64,000 nt of DNA from Rhodospira trueperi (lineage in GTDB: Bacteria > Pseudomonadota > Alphaproteobacteria > Rhodospirillales > Rhodospirillaceae), in assembly GCF_900101965.1 (NCBI RefSeq), contig NZ_FNAP01000002.1, positions 1 to 64,000 on the forward strand, written 5' to 3'. The position numbers were made by a program, and so were the translations under genes. A model generated the notes under the pieces. The model was not told the origin of the DNA and searched no databases. It saw only the letters and a list, made by a program, of their open reading frames with translations. Positions within the stretch are counted from its first letter, which is position 1. Each line of letters opens with the position of its first letter. Shown in pieces: positions 34,699-44,550 of the stretch.

Positions 34699-36113
34699 GC
34701 GTTCTCCCTCCCGGTGCGCCGGTCCGGCCGGGTGGCCCCGTCCATGCCGAGGGTGGCCGTCAGGTCCTGCACATGGCCGACGACGTGCCGCTCCAGGCCG
34801 CCTCCGGTTCCGCCGCCCGTCCGCGCCCCTGATCGAGCCGGCATCATGACGGCGTTGAACCCGAGCTTGGCGGCCTCCTTCAGGCGGGCGTCCGTCTGCG
34901 TGACCGGCCGCAGCTCGCCCGACAGGCCGATCTCGCCGAACACCACCATCTCCGCCGGCACGGGCACCCCCGTCGACGAGGACACCAGGGCCGCCGCCAC
35001 CGCCAGATCGGCCGCCGGTTCGCTGACCCGCAATCCCCCGGCGATGTTGAGATATACGTCATAGCCCGTCAGGGCAAGGCCGCATCGGGCCTCCAGCACC
35101 GCCAGCACCATCGCCAGTCGGGACGAATCCCAGCCGACCACCGCGCGCCGGGGCGAGCCGCCGCCGGCCGACGCCACCAGGGCTTGGATCTCCACCAGAA
35201 CCGGGCGACTGCCTTCGATGCCGGCAAACACGCAGGCCCCGGCCACGTTGCCGCGCCGTTCCGCCAGGAACAGCGAGGACGGGTTGGCGACTTCCATCAG
35301 GCCGGCGTCGGTCATCTCGAACACGCCGATCTCGTCGGTGGCGCCGAAGCGGTTCTTGACCGCCCTCAGGATGCGGAACGGGTGGCCGCGTTCGCCCTCG
35401 AAGTAGAGCACGGTATCGACCATGTGCTCCATGACGCGGGGGCCCGCCAGGGTGCCCTCCTTGGTCACATGGCCGACCAGGAACAGCGTGAAGCCGCGCC
35501 GCTTGGCCAGCCTTATCAGCTCATGGGCGCAGGTGCGCACCTGGGCGACCGTGCCGGGCGCCGACTCCAGGGTGTCGGCGTACATGGTCTGAATCGAGTC
35601 GATCACCACCACGCCCGGCGTGTCGGGCCCGTCCAGGGTGGCGACGATGTCGCGTAGACTGGTGGCGCTGGCCAGCATCACCGGGGCCTCGGCCAGCCCC
35701 AGGCGAGCGGCCCGCAGGCGCACCTGCTCCACCGCCTCCTCGCCGGAGATGTAGGCCACGGGGGCCTCCCCGGCGAGCGCGGCGGTGGCCTGGAGCAGCA
35801 ACGTTGACTTGCCGATGCCCGGATCGCCCCCCACCAGCAACGCCGAGCCCGCCACCAGCCCGCCGCCGCACACCCGGTCCAGTTCGGCGATGCCGGTCAG
35901 GCGCCGGGGCGGCGGCTTGCCTTCGCCCTTCAGGCCGACAAACGCGATGGAGCGGCCGCCCTTGCCGCCGGTGCCGGCGCCGGGCGGGCGCTCCGGCGCG
36001 GTTTCCTCGACGATGGTGTTCCACTCGCCGCACGCCTCGCAGCGCCCGGCCCACTTCGGGGTGACGGCGCCGCAGGACTGGCAGACGAAGGTGCGGGCGG
36101 GGGCTTTGGCCAT
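34695..36113 (-). CDS. radA: DNA repair protein RadA
   Basis: The 472-residue protein has the N-terminal C4 zinc finger (Cys11, Cys14, Cys25, Cys28), the RecA-like ATPase core with Walker A 'GGDPGIGKST' near residue 96, the RadA-specific KNRFG motif ('AVKNRFGATDEIGVF') and a C-terminal Lon-protease-like domain. RadA drives branch migration during homologous recombination. Length is standard (E. coli 460). First gene of the radA-cvpA-purF operon; 14 bp separate it from the ferritin-like gene upstream, which probably shares the transcript. Confidence 0.95.
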   Translation of the reverse strand: MAKAPARTFVCQSCGAVTPKWAGRCEACGEWNTIVEETAPERPPGAGTGGKGGRSIAFVGLKGEGKPPPRRLTGIAELDRVCGGGLVAGSALLVGGDPGIGKSTLLLQATAALAGEAPVAYISGEEAVEQVRLRAARLGLAEAPVMLASATSLRDIVATLDGPDTPGVVVIDSIQTMYADTLESAPGTVAQVRTCAHELIRLAKRRGFTLFLVGHVTKEGTLAGPRVMEHMVDTVLYFEGERGHPFRILRAVKNRFGATDEIGVFEMTDAGLMEVANPSSLFLAERRGNVAGACVFAGIEGSRPVLVEIQALVASAGGGSPRRAVVGWDSSRLAMVLAVLEARCGLALTGYDVYLNIAGGLRVSEPAADLAVAAALVSSSTGVPVPAEMVVFGEIGLSGELRPVTQTDARLKEAAKLGFNAVMMPARSGARTGGGTGGGLERHVVGHVQDLTATLGMDGATRPDRRTGRENA

Positions 36114-36127
36114 GCGGGGTCAGGTGC

Positions 36128-36973
36128 TCACGCCGCCGCGTCGGCGCGCTTGGCCGCGCGCGGCACCTCATCGCCCAGCCGCCACAGCCGGAAGCGCAGA
36201 TAGCGCCACAGGGCGCCGCCGAAGACCCGGCCCAACCGGCCGTGCGGGGCCAGCCCGGCGGCCTTCATGACCATGGCGGTGGCGCGGTCGATGTGGCCGC
36301 GCCGGTAGTGGCAGAAGGCCCGCGCGCCATAGGCGGCGCTGCTGGCGGCGCGGTCGTAGGGCTGGTCCGGTGTGTTGGCGCAGTGATAGGCGAAGGCCAG
36401 TTCGTCGTCCTCGCTTTCCTGCATGCGGCCCAGGGCCACCATCAGGCGGCGCCGGCGGCTCAGCGACTCGTGCTCCAGGCAGCGCTTCAGGGTGGAATAG
36501 AACAGCTTGTAATGGCGGAACTCGTCCGCCGCGATGCGCCGGCACAGGTCCTTGAGCACCGGTTCGTCGGTGGCGTCGCGCAGGGCGGAATAGAAGCTGG
36601 AGGTGCCGGTCTCGACGATGCAACGGGCCACCATCTCGGCGCCGCGCGAGCCGCGCACCGAGTCCTCGACGTCGGTTGGGATCACATAGCCCTCGGTGAA
36701 GCGCCTGAACGTCGCCTCGAAATCGAAGCCCGGATCGGCCAGTTCGGCCCAGCGTCCCAGGGCGTCGCCGTGCTGCACCTCCTCCGCCGACCAGCGGTCG
36801 GCCTCGGCGCAGAACGCCTCGTCGCCCCGAAAGACGTTGCACAGGTACTTCGAGTAATGGGCGCTGTTGCGCTCGGTCAGGGCGGCGGCCTTGATGATGC
36901 ACAACAGATCGGGATCGACCCGGGCGGGGTCAAAGGCCTCCCAGGCGACGTCATCCAGGGTCCAGTGCGCCAT
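36128..36973 (-). CDS. ferritin-like domain protein, probable diiron
   Basis: The 281-residue product contains ferritin-like helix pairs with candidate iron ligands 'SAEEVQHGDALGRW' and 'AADEFRHYKLFYSTLKRCLEH', separated by about 85 residues (two ExxH motifs), plus 'TERNSAHYSKYL' as a further ligand helix. This fits ferritin-like diiron oxidases of unknown function seen in alphaproteobacteria. The C-terminal 40 residues are basic and aromatic ('RYLRFRLWRLG'). The start at ATG 36973 is preceded by GAGG. It sits just upstream of radA. Confidence 0.78.
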   Translation of the reverse strand: MAHWTLDDVAWEAFDPARVDPDLLCIIKAAALTERNSAHYSKYLCNVFRGDEAFCAEADRWSAEEVQHGDALGRWAELADPGFDFEATFRRFTEGYVIPTDVEDSVRGSRGAEMVARCIVETGTSSFYSALRDATDEPVLKDLCRRIAADEFRHYKLFYSTLKRCLEHESLSRRRRLMVALGRMQESEDDELAFAYHCANTPDQPYDRAASSAAYGARAFCHYRRGHIDRATAMVMKAAGLAPHGRLGRVFGGALWRYLRFRLWRLGDEVPRAAKRADAAA

Positions 36974-37129
36974 GATCCTCACCTATCAGACGGTGTGGTG
37001 GTGTGTCGGGGCAGGATGAAAAACGGCGCCGACTATAAGGCCGTGGGGCGGATCCGGCAAACGGCGGGTCAACCCCGCGTCAGTTCCCAGGATGGACCCA
37101 CGGGGGTCACAGTTCCTTTGGTAGACGTC

Positions 37130-37320
37130 CGGCGAGTGCCCTTGGCGCAAACCGGACTCCCTCCCCTGGATAGGGGAGGGCTGGGGTGGGGTTGATGCGG
37201 CAAGCTTGATCCGCGCGAAAACCAACGCGCCCCCCCTCCCAGCCTCCCCCCGACGGGGGGAGGAGTCCCCGCGGCGTTGTCCAGGACCGATATCCCTCAG
37301 CCACAACGAGAACTGCTGCT
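37130..37320 (-). repeat. intergenic repeat-rich region with a family D fragment
   Basis: Within this gap, 37139-37180 read on the minus strand gives CCTATCCAGGGGAGGGAGTCCGGTTTGCGCC, which matches a block of the long repeats at 24431 and 46721. GAGAACTGCTG at 37309-37319 matches their right end. The rest holds GC hairpins such as CCCCCCCTCCCAGCCTCCCCCC/GGGGGGAGGAG. No gene is visible. Confidence 0.6.
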
Positions 37321-37348
37321 GTCAAGCCGGGACCCTCCGGCGCCGGGT

Positions 37349-39220
37349 TCACTCCTGCGGCCGATCCACGACCAGCAGGCCATCCAGCGACAAGACCTCC
37401 ATGCCGTCGGGGGCGCCGGTGCCGTCGTGCCGCAGGTTGAGCATGTCGACCGCCAGCCGCGCTCGCCAGCCGTTTGCCCCGGTGGCCGTCCTCTCCATGA
37501 CGTCGGGCGCCAGGGAAACAACACCCTCCAACGTGGCATCGAGGTCTTCGGGGGATCGGCCGGCCCGCGCCGCGTCCAGCAGCGGGGCGAGGCCGAACAT
37601 CTGCGGCGGACCGCCCTCCGGCCGGACGGTGAGCGTCAGACCCTCGACCTCCAGCGCATACTCCCCGACGCGAATCGGGTCCGTGTTCCCACCGAAGATT
37701 ACGGATAGCGGCACGACCTCGTCGTACCCGCTGACGGGTACCGTGTTGCGATCCGGCTCGGCCTCCAGGGTCAGGGACGTTATGACGCGGGGCGCGACCG
37801 ACTCCAGGTCCAGATAGACGATGCGCTCATCCGCCGTCCCCTGTTCGGCCGGGAACAGGTATGCGATCCGGAAGTTGCTGGCCCGCTCGTCGAAGTACTC
37901 CAGCAGGTCCACGACCCGTTCCGCCTGCGCCTCGGGCAGCGGCTCAACGGCCGGCACCGCCTGCCCGCTTTCGTTCATCATGCCGTGCTCGGCCAGCAGG
38001 TCGCGCAGGGCGCGGTCCTGACTGGCCATCGACACCGACTGGACCCCCCAGTGGCCGTTGCCCGACAGCAGCAGCAACACCCCCAGCAGGCCCACGGGCG
38101 TGGCCGGCCCGGCGGCGGCGCCCCGTGCCATCCAGACCAGCAGCAGCAGCACCAGCCACAGCACGACGACGGTCAGGATCGCGCGCGGCTCGGTCATGCC
38201 GTACTCGAACAGGCGCAGCGACAAGGCCCAGATCAGCGCCGCCAGCGGGGCCGGCACGCTCCAGGGGAAAACGCGGCGGTAGGCCAGGGCGAGGCCGTTT
38301 CCGGCCCGCGCCAGCGGCAGCGCCGCCGTGTGGGTGGCCACACCGAACGCCAGGTAGGCGGCGTTCAGGCCGGCGACGCTCACGAGGTCGGTCGCCATGC
38401 CCAGCATCAACTGAACCAGATAGATGTACAGGATCACCAGATACAGCAGCGCCAGCGGAATCAGCGCCCACCCCACGGTGACCGCGATCCAGCGCGGCGG
38501 CGTTTCCGGCACCGGGCGCCGCTCGTGCGTTTCCTCCGGCAGCGCCAGTTCGGCGCCCACCAGGAACGACATCGGCCAAACCAGCGCGTAGGCCAGAATC
38601 CAGACCTCGGCATATACGTCTGAGGAAACGTGGAAGCCCAGCAGTTCGTCGAGCGCGATCAGGGCCACCGTCACACCGGCGCCCAGGATGGTCGCCAGAA
38701 CCCAGGTCGTCGCCGCGCTGAGCAGCACCCGCTGGCCACCATACCACCCGGTCAGTTGTGCCGCGTCCGGCGTGGGGACGTCCCGGGGCGGGCGCAGGGC
38801 GAAGTACAGGGCCAGGGCAACGGCGCCGACCTGCCAGAACAGATAGGGATAGAACCGCGCCAGGAAGGCATCCGGCATGCCGAACAGGCTGGCGGCGGCC
38901 ACGCCCGTGACGACGGCAATGGCGACGATGCGCATCTGACGCGGCCACCATCCGGTGCGGCGCAGGCCCCAGTCCATGGCCACCGCCATGGCGAAGCCGA
39001 CGCCGCAGATCATCAGCCCGATCTCCACCAGGTATTTCGCGGTGATGCTGTCGCCGAACACGGTCACGTCGGGCACGCCGACGTTTTCCAGGGTCAGCGC
39101 GATCAGGCCGAGCACCATGTACACCATGGCCATGGGATGAGCCCAGGCGGCGTACAACCAGTTCGTCGGCGAGGCGATCAGCGCAGAAAGCACGGCGGAC
39201 ACGGGAACGGAGCGGGTCAT
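37349..39220 (-). CDS. DUF4153 polytopic membrane protein
   Basis: From ATG 39220 the protein has 623 residues. The first ~400 form about twelve membrane helices ('WLYAAWAHPMAMVYMVLGLIALTLENVG', 'ILTVVVLWLVLLLLVW'). The last ~200 are a soluble domain ('YFDERASNFRIAYLFPAEQGTADERIVYLDLE', repeated beta strands), likely periplasmic. This is the DUF4153 arrangement; no function is established for the family. It is monocistronic, with cobM 93 bp upstream on the same strand starting at 40078 and ending at 39314. Confidence 0.8.
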   Translation of the reverse strand: MTRSVPVSAVLSALIASPTNWLYAAWAHPMAMVYMVLGLIALTLENVGVPDVTVFGDSITAKYLVEIGLMICGVGFAMAVAMDWGLRRTGWWPRQMRIVAIAVVTGVAAASLFGMPDAFLARFYPYLFWQVGAVALALYFALRPPRDVPTPDAAQLTGWYGGQRVLLSAATTWVLATILGAGVTVALIALDELLGFHVSSDVYAEVWILAYALVWPMSFLVGAELALPEETHERRPVPETPPRWIAVTVGWALIPLALLYLVILYIYLVQLMLGMATDLVSVAGLNAAYLAFGVATHTAALPLARAGNGLALAYRRVFPWSVPAPLAALIWALSLRLFEYGMTEPRAILTVVVLWLVLLLLVWMARGAAAGPATPVGLLGVLLLLSGNGHWGVQSVSMASQDRALRDLLAEHGMMNESGQAVPAVEPLPEAQAERVVDLLEYFDERASNFRIAYLFPAEQGTADERIVYLDLESVAPRVITSLTLEAEPDRNTVPVSGYDEVVPLSVIFGGNTDPIRVGEYALEVEGLTLTVRPEGGPPQMFGLAPLLDAARAGRSPEDLDATLEGVVSLAPDVMERTATGANGWRARLAVDMLNLRHDGTGAPDGMEVLSLDGLLVVDRPQE

Positions 39221-39313
39221 GGCGGACGTCCGGGCGAGAAGGAAGGGAAACCGGTGGGACGGACACATGTCCCCGATCAGAATGGCGGTACTATGTCCGT
39301 CCTTCGGGCGCGG

Positions 39314-40078
39314 TCAACCGCCGCGCGGTCGCAGCACGTGATGATGGCTGGCGGCATACAGGCGGCTGTCGTCGAATCCCGCCTCCGGGTCCAGCACGCG
39401 GCCGACCACGATCAGCGCCGTGCGCGTGATCCCGGCCGCCTTTACCGAGTCGCGGATGGTCGCCAGGGTGCCGGTGACCACCTGTTCATCCGGCCAACTC
39501 GCCCGATGGACCACCGCCACCGGACAGTCGGCGCCGTAGGCGGGGGTGAGCGCCCGCACCACATGCGCCAGATTCGTCACCGACAGGTGAATGGCCAGGG
39601 TGGCGCCGCTGCGGCCCAGGGTCTCCAGGTCCTCGCCCTCCGGCATGGCCGAACTGCGCGTCGCCGTGCGGGTCAGGATCACCGTCTGCGAGACACCGGG
39701 CAGCGTCAGTTCGCGGCCCAGGGTGGCGGCGGCGGCGGCGAAGGCGGGCACGCCGGGCACGATTTCCCAGGGGATGCCCAACCCGTCCAGACGCCGAATC
39801 TGCTCGCCGATGGCGCCGTACAGGCTGGGGTCGCCGGAATGCACCCGGGCCACGTCCAGGCCGGCGCCGTGGGCGGCCACGATCTCGTCGAGGAACTGCT
39901 CCAGATGCAGCGGGGCGGTGTCGATGACTCGCGCGTCCGGCGCCGCCTCGTTCAGCACCGCGCGGGGCACCAGCGAGCCGGCGTACAGGATCACGGGACA
40001 GCGGCGGATCAGCGCCTGTCCGCGCACGGTGATCAGGTCTGGCGCGCCGGGGCCGGCGCCGATGAAAAAGACGGTCAC
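39314..40078 (-). CDS. cobM: precorrin-4 C11-methyltransferase
   Basis: A GTG start (40078) overlapping the upstream stop gives 254 residues, the usual length. SAM-uroporphyrinogen methyltransferase-type motifs are '[36 protein letters not shown]', '[50 protein letters not shown]', specific for CobM/CbiF. It methylates C11 of precorrin-4 in the aerobic cobalamin route. It follows the cbiG-cobJ fusion; the two enzymes act close together in the pathway. Confidence 0.93.
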   Translation of the reverse strand: MTVFFIGAGPGAPDLITVRGQALIRRCPVILYAGSLVPRAVLNEAAPDARVIDTAPLHLEQFLDEIVAAHGAGLDVARVHSGDPSLYGAIGEQIRRLDGLGIPWEIVPGVPAFAAAAATLGRELTLPGVSQTVILTRTATRSSAMPEGEDLETLGRSGATLAIHLSVTNLAHVVRALTPAYGADCPVAVVHRASWPDEQVVTGTLATIRDSVKAAGITRTALIVVGRVLDPEAGFDDSRLYAASHHHVLRPRGG

Positions 40079-41976
40079 GGCGTCATTCCCGAAAACGTCC
40101 CGTCCGCCGCGTCCTGCCACTTTCCGGCATAGCCGCGCGGGGTGTAGACGCGCCCGCCCCACTGGCGGGTCGTGCTGGCGCCCACCAGCACGATGGTCAG
40201 CATGTCCACGGCCTCGATGTCGAGCGCCTCCAGGGTGGTCACCGACACCGATTCGGCCTCGCGCCCCAGGTTGCGCGCGATGATCACCGGCGTCTCCGCC
40301 GGCCGGTGACGCAGCAGTACCTCGCGCGCGTGGGCGAACAGGTCGCGACGGCGGCGCGACACCGGATTGTACAGCGCCACCACGAAATCGCCCTCGGCGG
40401 CCGCCGCCAGCCGGCGCTCGATCGCCTCGCGCGGGGTCAGCAGGTCGGACAGGGAAACGGCGCAGAAGTCATGCCCCAGCGGCGCTCCCGCCCGGGCCGC
40501 TGCCGCCTGCATCGCCGACAAGCCAGGGCAGACCGTGACCTCCACGCGGCGCCAGTCGTCCCGGTTCTCACGTTCCATCAGTTCGAAGACCAGGGTGGCC
40601 AGGGCGTAGATGCCCGGATCCCCCGAGCAGACCAGCGCCACCCGGCGGCCCCGGGCGGCCAGATTGAGGGCCAGGCCGACACGCTCGCTCTCCGCTCCCA
40701 GGTCCGAGGCATGGCGGGCCTTGCCGAGCTGGCCGTCGCCAAGAAGATCCAGGTACAGGCGGTATCCCACCAGATCGGTGGCGTTGGCGATGGCGGCGCT
40801 GACCTCCGGCGTGCGCCAGACGTCGGCCCCCGGGCCGATGCCGACGACATGGAGAACCCCGCGCGGATGCCCGACCGTGTCCGCCGCGATGCCGGCTGGC
40901 GTCCGGGCCACCGCGCAGGTGGCATGGGGGCTTTTCCGCTTGGGGACCAACAGCGTTCCGTTGGGCCCGGCGGCGGCCAGCGCCGCGGCCTCCGCGACCC
41001 CGTGGCAGCCAACCTCGGCGAACACGGTTTCGGAGGGATTGGCGAGCCGGGGCGTCTCGCGCTCCAGCGTCTCGGCATCCAGAAAGCGCACGGGTACGTC
41101 GAGGGACTCGCCCAGGGCCAGAACGGCGGGCTCGTCGGCCTTGACGTCGATGGAGACGACACAGGCGACCGATCCCTGGGCCAAGCCTTGGTGGGCCAGC
41201 GTTTCCCGGACCAGATTCTCCAGTTCGTCGGGCGCGCAGCCGCGCGCGCAGCCCACGCCCAGGGCCAGGGTCGGCGGACGCAGCACCAGGGGCGGGGCGC
41301 GGTCGGCCGAACACCCGGCGGTCACCGCGTCGCGCCGGTCGGAGACGCGCACCACCGGCCCATGGTGCTCGCGGCCGCTCTCGGCTTCGTCGCAGGAGTC
41401 GGGGCGCAGGCGGACGAACGCCGTCCCCTCGCCCAGAAGCCAGCCGATCAGGCCCTCGTCGACCGCGCTGTCCAGGCCAACGGGCAGGTCGTCGATCAGG
41501 GCCGCCATGGCCTTGCGGGCGGCCGGAAGGTTCTCGATCCGCCAGTTGTCCGGGACCGCGTCGAGCGCCACGCCGGCCGTCAGATCGCCGGCGGTGGTCA
41601 GGCTGGGGGCGATGCCCAGGGCGCTGGCGATGCGCTGGGCGATCGCATTGGCGCCCAGGTGTCCGCCCAGCAGGGGAATGACGCACGAGCCGTCGGCCGC
41701 CAGGGCGAGAACGGGCGGCTCGCCGCGCTTGTCGATCAGCAGTGGGGCCAGGGCTCGGACGATAATGCCGGTCGCGCACAGGGCGATGATCGGCCGGTGG
41801 CCCCGGAACAGAGCGCGCAGGTGGCCGACCGCGCCCGTGAAGACGGCATCCGTGCCCTGGACCCGGCCCATCAGGCCATGGACCTCCGCCCCCGGCAGGA
41901 CGGGCGCGACCTGTCGCGCCGTCTTGAGCCCGGTCTGATTGAGAACAACGAACACCGGTGTGTTTTTGTTGACCAT
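40075..41976 (-). CDS. cobJ: CbiG-CobJ fusion: cobalamin biosynthesis protein + precorrin-3B C17-methyltransferase
   Basis: The 633-residue protein has two parts. Residues 1-360 match CbiG/CobE: N-terminal '[55 protein letters not shown]' and the CobE-like '[24 protein letters not shown]'. After about residue 385 comes CobJ: '[38 protein letters not shown]', '[17 protein letters not shown]'. CobJ makes the C17 methylation and ring contraction. The fusion is known in other alphaproteobacteria. Other cob genes are not in the window. Confidence 0.9.
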   Translation of the reverse strand: MVNKNTPVFVVLNQTGLKTARQVAPVLPGAEVHGLMGRVQGTDAVFTGAVGHLRALFRGHRPIIALCATGIIVRALAPLLIDKRGEPPVLALAADGSCVIPLLGGHLGANAIAQRIASALGIAPSLTTAGDLTAGVALDAVPDNWRIENLPAARKAMAALIDDLPVGLDSAVDEGLIGWLLGEGTAFVRLRPDSCDEAESGREHHGPVVRVSDRRDAVTAGCSADRAPPLVLRPPTLALGVGCARGCAPDELENLVRETLAHQGLAQGSVACVVSIDVKADEPAVLALGESLDVPVRFLDAETLERETPRLANPSETVFAEVGCHGVAEAAALAAAGPNGTLLVPKRKSPHATCAVARTPAGIAADTVGHPRGVLHVVGIGPGADVWRTPEVSAAIANATDLVGYRLYLDLLGDGQLGKARHASDLGAESERVGLALNLAARGRRVALVCSGDPGIYALATLVFELMERENRDDWRRVEVTVCPGLSAMQAAAARAGAPLGHDFCAVSLSDLLTPREAIERRLAAAAEGDFVVALYNPVSRRRRDLFAHAREVLLRHRPAETPVIIARNLGREAESVSVTTLEALDIEAVDMLTIVLVGASTTRQWGGRVYTPRGYAGKWQDAADGTFSGMTP

Positions 41977-42086
41977 GGCGTGCCCCGACGTGCCCCACTC
42001 CGCGCGGCGCATCGTGGCATCGTTCGGGCGGCAAGGGAACAGGGCACCGGATACACCGCGCGGACGGGCTCTCGATCCGGGTGGTC

Positions 42087-42890
42087 TCAGTCGTCGAAGT
42101 GCCCGAAGGTCGCGAAGGCGCCGCCGTGCGTGGCGATCTCCGGCGCGCCGGGCGCGTAGGGCGGGTTGGCCGCTTCCACCTGCTCCCGGTAGGCCTCGGC
42201 CGTGTCCTCCGGCCGGTAGCCGATATGCGCGGCGTACCGGTTGTCATAGGGCGCGGTGGCGTTGGCCGACACCCCGAAGATGATCGAATGGTCCGGTCGG
42301 GTGCAGGTCAGGGCAGCGCCGACCAGACGCGCGAGGTCGGCGTAGCTGAGCCACGTCGACAGCATGCGGCGGTCCTTCGGTTCCGGAAAGCATGAGCAGA
42401 TGCGCAGGGAAACCGACTCGATGCCGTACTTGTCCCAGTAGTATTGCGCCAGCCCTTCGCCGTACGCCTTGGCCGTGCCGTAGTTGCTGTCGGGGCGCGG
42501 CGGCGTGCGGCTGTCCAACACCTGGCTGAAGGGATAGAAGCCGACGGCGTGGATCGAACTGGCCCAGATCACACGGCGCACGCCGTTCTTCCGCGCGCCC
42601 TCGAACACGTTGTACAGGCCCAGCATGTGGCCGCGCAGGATGTCGTCGAAGGGCGCCTCCATGCCCTTGCCGGCCATGTGCACCACGGCGTCCACGTCCC
42701 GGGTCATCGCCAGCACCGGAGCGGGGTCGGCCAGATCGGCCTGGATCGCCTCCTCGTGCGCGCCGGGCGGGTCCAGCGGCGCGACGTCGGTGACGCGCAG
42801 GTGCGCGCAATGCTTCGGCAGAACCGGGCGCAACTGCCGCCCCAGCGCACCGGCGGCCCCGGTCAGGAGAATGCGGTGGATCGGTTTCAT
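42087..42890 (-). CDS. NAD-dependent epimerase, uronate dehydrogenase-like
   Basis: The 267-residue protein has the SDR motif 'ILLTGAAGALGRQLRP', the catalytic YxxxK in 'SNYGTAKAYGEGLAQYYWDKYGIESVSLRICSC', and 'WASSIHAVGFYP'. The 'SSxHAVGFY' and 'RICSCFPEPKDRRMLSTWLSYADLA' segments are those of uronate dehydrogenases, which oxidise glucuronate or galacturonate to aldarolactones. Substrate is not proven, but UDP-glucuronate-producing ugd is encoded 4 kb away. It is monocistronic as far as seen. Confidence 0.82.
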   Translation of the reverse strand: MKPIHRILLTGAAGALGRQLRPVLPKHCAHLRVTDVAPLDPPGAHEEAIQADLADPAPVLAMTRDVDAVVHMAGKGMEAPFDDILRGHMLGLYNVFEGARKNGVRRVIWASSIHAVGFYPFSQVLDSRTPPRPDSNYGTAKAYGEGLAQYYWDKYGIESVSLRICSCFPEPKDRRMLSTWLSYADLARLVGAALTCTRPDHSIIFGVSANATAPYDNRYAAHIGYRPEDTAEAYREQVEAANPPYAPGAPEIATHGGAFATFGHFDD

Positions 42891-42991
42891 CGGTCGGTCT
42901 CCGGTGATGGGGGGACGAACGAAGTGAACGGGGTGTGGCGACCGAACCGCAGGGTCGAGCGATGGGACTGCGATATCATCCGCCCCCTGGA

Positions 42992-44437
42992 TCAGTGCGT
43001 CTCGGGCTTTGCGGCGGTCTGCCGCGCGGCCAGCGCCATGCCCCGGTCGAGCAGCGCATGGGCGTCGGCCGCCGTCGCCGCCTCGACGTAACAGCGCAGC
43101 TCCGGCGCGTTGCCGGAGGCGCGGTAGTGGACGACGGTCCCGCTCTCCAGGTGCAGACGCACGCCGTCGGTCGTATCGACGGTCTCGACGGGTCCAAGCT
43201 CCGACAGGATGGCCGCCGCCGGCGCTGTCATCAAGCGGGCGACAAACGCCGCGCTGCGGTCCTGGGGGACGTTCTGGAGCCGGTCGCTGAGGGCGGCGCG
43301 GAACCCGAAGTCATCGGCGATGGCGGATAGGGGCCGGCTCTGCGCCGCGACCTCGCTCAGGCAGGCCAGAATGGGCAGCAGGCTGTCGCGGGTCGGCAGG
43401 GCGCCGAGGCGGCGGCCGTCGCGCTCCAGATCGGAGCCCAGCATCACGCCGCCGTTGGCCTCGAAGCCGACGATCCGCTCCGCGCCCCGGCGGGCCTCCT
43501 CCGCCATGCCGGCGAGAACATGGGGGGAGCCGACGCGGGTGCGCGCGACGCGCCCAAAGCGCCCGCACGCCTCCAGCGCCGAGTTGGCTGTGACCGGCAC
43601 GACGATCACGTCGGCGCCGGCCCAGGCCGCCGTGATCGCCCCCACCAGATCGCCGCGCACGAACCGGCCGGTCTCATCGGCGATGAGCGGGCGGTCGGCG
43701 TCGCCGTCGGTCGAGACGATGGCATCGAACCCGCCCTCTTGGCTCCAGCGGGCGAGCAGATCGGTGTCCTCCGGCCGCAGCGCCTCCGTATCGACGGGCA
43801 CGAAGGTTTTGGAGCGCCCCAGCGCCACCGCCTCCGCGCCCAGGTCGGCCAGCACTTCCATCATCAGGTCGCGCGCGACCGAGGATTGCTGATAGACGCC
43901 GACCCTGAGGCCGGACAGCGCGCCCCGGGGCAGAAATCCGGTGGAGCGGACCCGGAACGCATCCAGGGCGGCCGGATCCGGCGCGGCGGTCTGTGGGACG
44001 GACGGGGCCGGGGCCGCGTCCCGCGACAGCGCCCCGTGTGCCGCCACGATGGCCGCCTCGTCCGCCTTGTCGATCTCGCCATCGGCCCGATAGAACTTGA
44101 GCCCGTTGCGGTCCCCGGGGATGTGGCTTCCCGTCACCATGATCGCCGGCGCGCCCCGCGCCATGGCGAACGCCGCCAACGCCGGGGTCGGCACAGCGCC
44201 GCAATCGACTGGCTCCAGCCCGCTGTCGCGGACGGCCGACAGGCACAGGGCGGCGATATCCGGGCTCGACTCCCGCAGGTCGCGGCCGACATAGACCGCA
44301 TCGCCGGGCCGCAGCGCAGCGCGGTCCAGCAGCACGGCCAGAAACGCGCGCGACCACGCCTGGGTCGGCGGCCCGTTCAACTCGGCCGCCAGACCGCGCA
44401 GGCCGCTGGTTCCGAACTTCAGGGATGAGCCAAGCAT
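42992..44437 (-). CDS. phosphomannomutase-type phosphohexomutase
   Basis: From ATG 44437 the protein has 481 residues with all four catalytic loops: phosphoserine 'VTGSHIPGDRNGLKF', metal loop 'STDGDADRPLIADETG', sugar-binding 'GFEANGGVMLGSD', and phosphate-binding 'YRASGNAPELRCYVE'. Substitution of Asn by Ile in TGSHNP (here TGSHIP) is found in some phosphomannomutases. It interconverts mannose- or glucose-6-P and 1-P. It is the first of three such enzymes in the window, on the strand opposite to the other two. Confidence 0.88.
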   Translation of the reverse strand: MLGSSLKFGTSGLRGLAAELNGPPTQAWSRAFLAVLLDRAALRPGDAVYVGRDLRESSPDIAALCLSAVRDSGLEPVDCGAVPTPALAAFAMARGAPAIMVTGSHIPGDRNGLKFYRADGEIDKADEAAIVAAHGALSRDAAPAPSVPQTAAPDPAALDAFRVRSTGFLPRGALSGLRVGVYQQSSVARDLMMEVLADLGAEAVALGRSKTFVPVDTEALRPEDTDLLARWSQEGGFDAIVSTDGDADRPLIADETGRFVRGDLVGAITAAWAGADVIVVPVTANSALEACGRFGRVARTRVGSPHVLAGMAEEARRGAERIVGFEANGGVMLGSDLERDGRRLGALPTRDSLLPILACLSEVAAQSRPLSAIADDFGFRAALSDRLQNVPQDRSAAFVARLMTAPAAAILSELGPVETVDTTDGVRLHLESGTVVHYRASGNAPELRCYVEAATAADAHALLDRGMALAARQTAAKPETH

Positions 44438-44550
44438 GGGGGCCACCGTGCCGCGTCGGGGTGGACAGGATCAGGGATGACCCGTTGATAGCGGATGCAT
44501 CCCGCGAAACCAAGGCGGGGGTGAAAAATGGGGACGGACATCCGCCGCCC

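Noticed and set aside
36983-37348. Hidden gene in the gap upstream of the ferritin-like gene.
   Set aside because: All frames are short, without ribosome-binding sites, and the DNA consists of repeat blocks and GC hairpins.
41977-42086. Cobalamin riboswitch in front of the cbiG-cobJ gene.
   Set aside because: The gap is 110 bp and lacks the B12-box (GCCACTG) and the other conserved segments; a riboswitch would also need more length.
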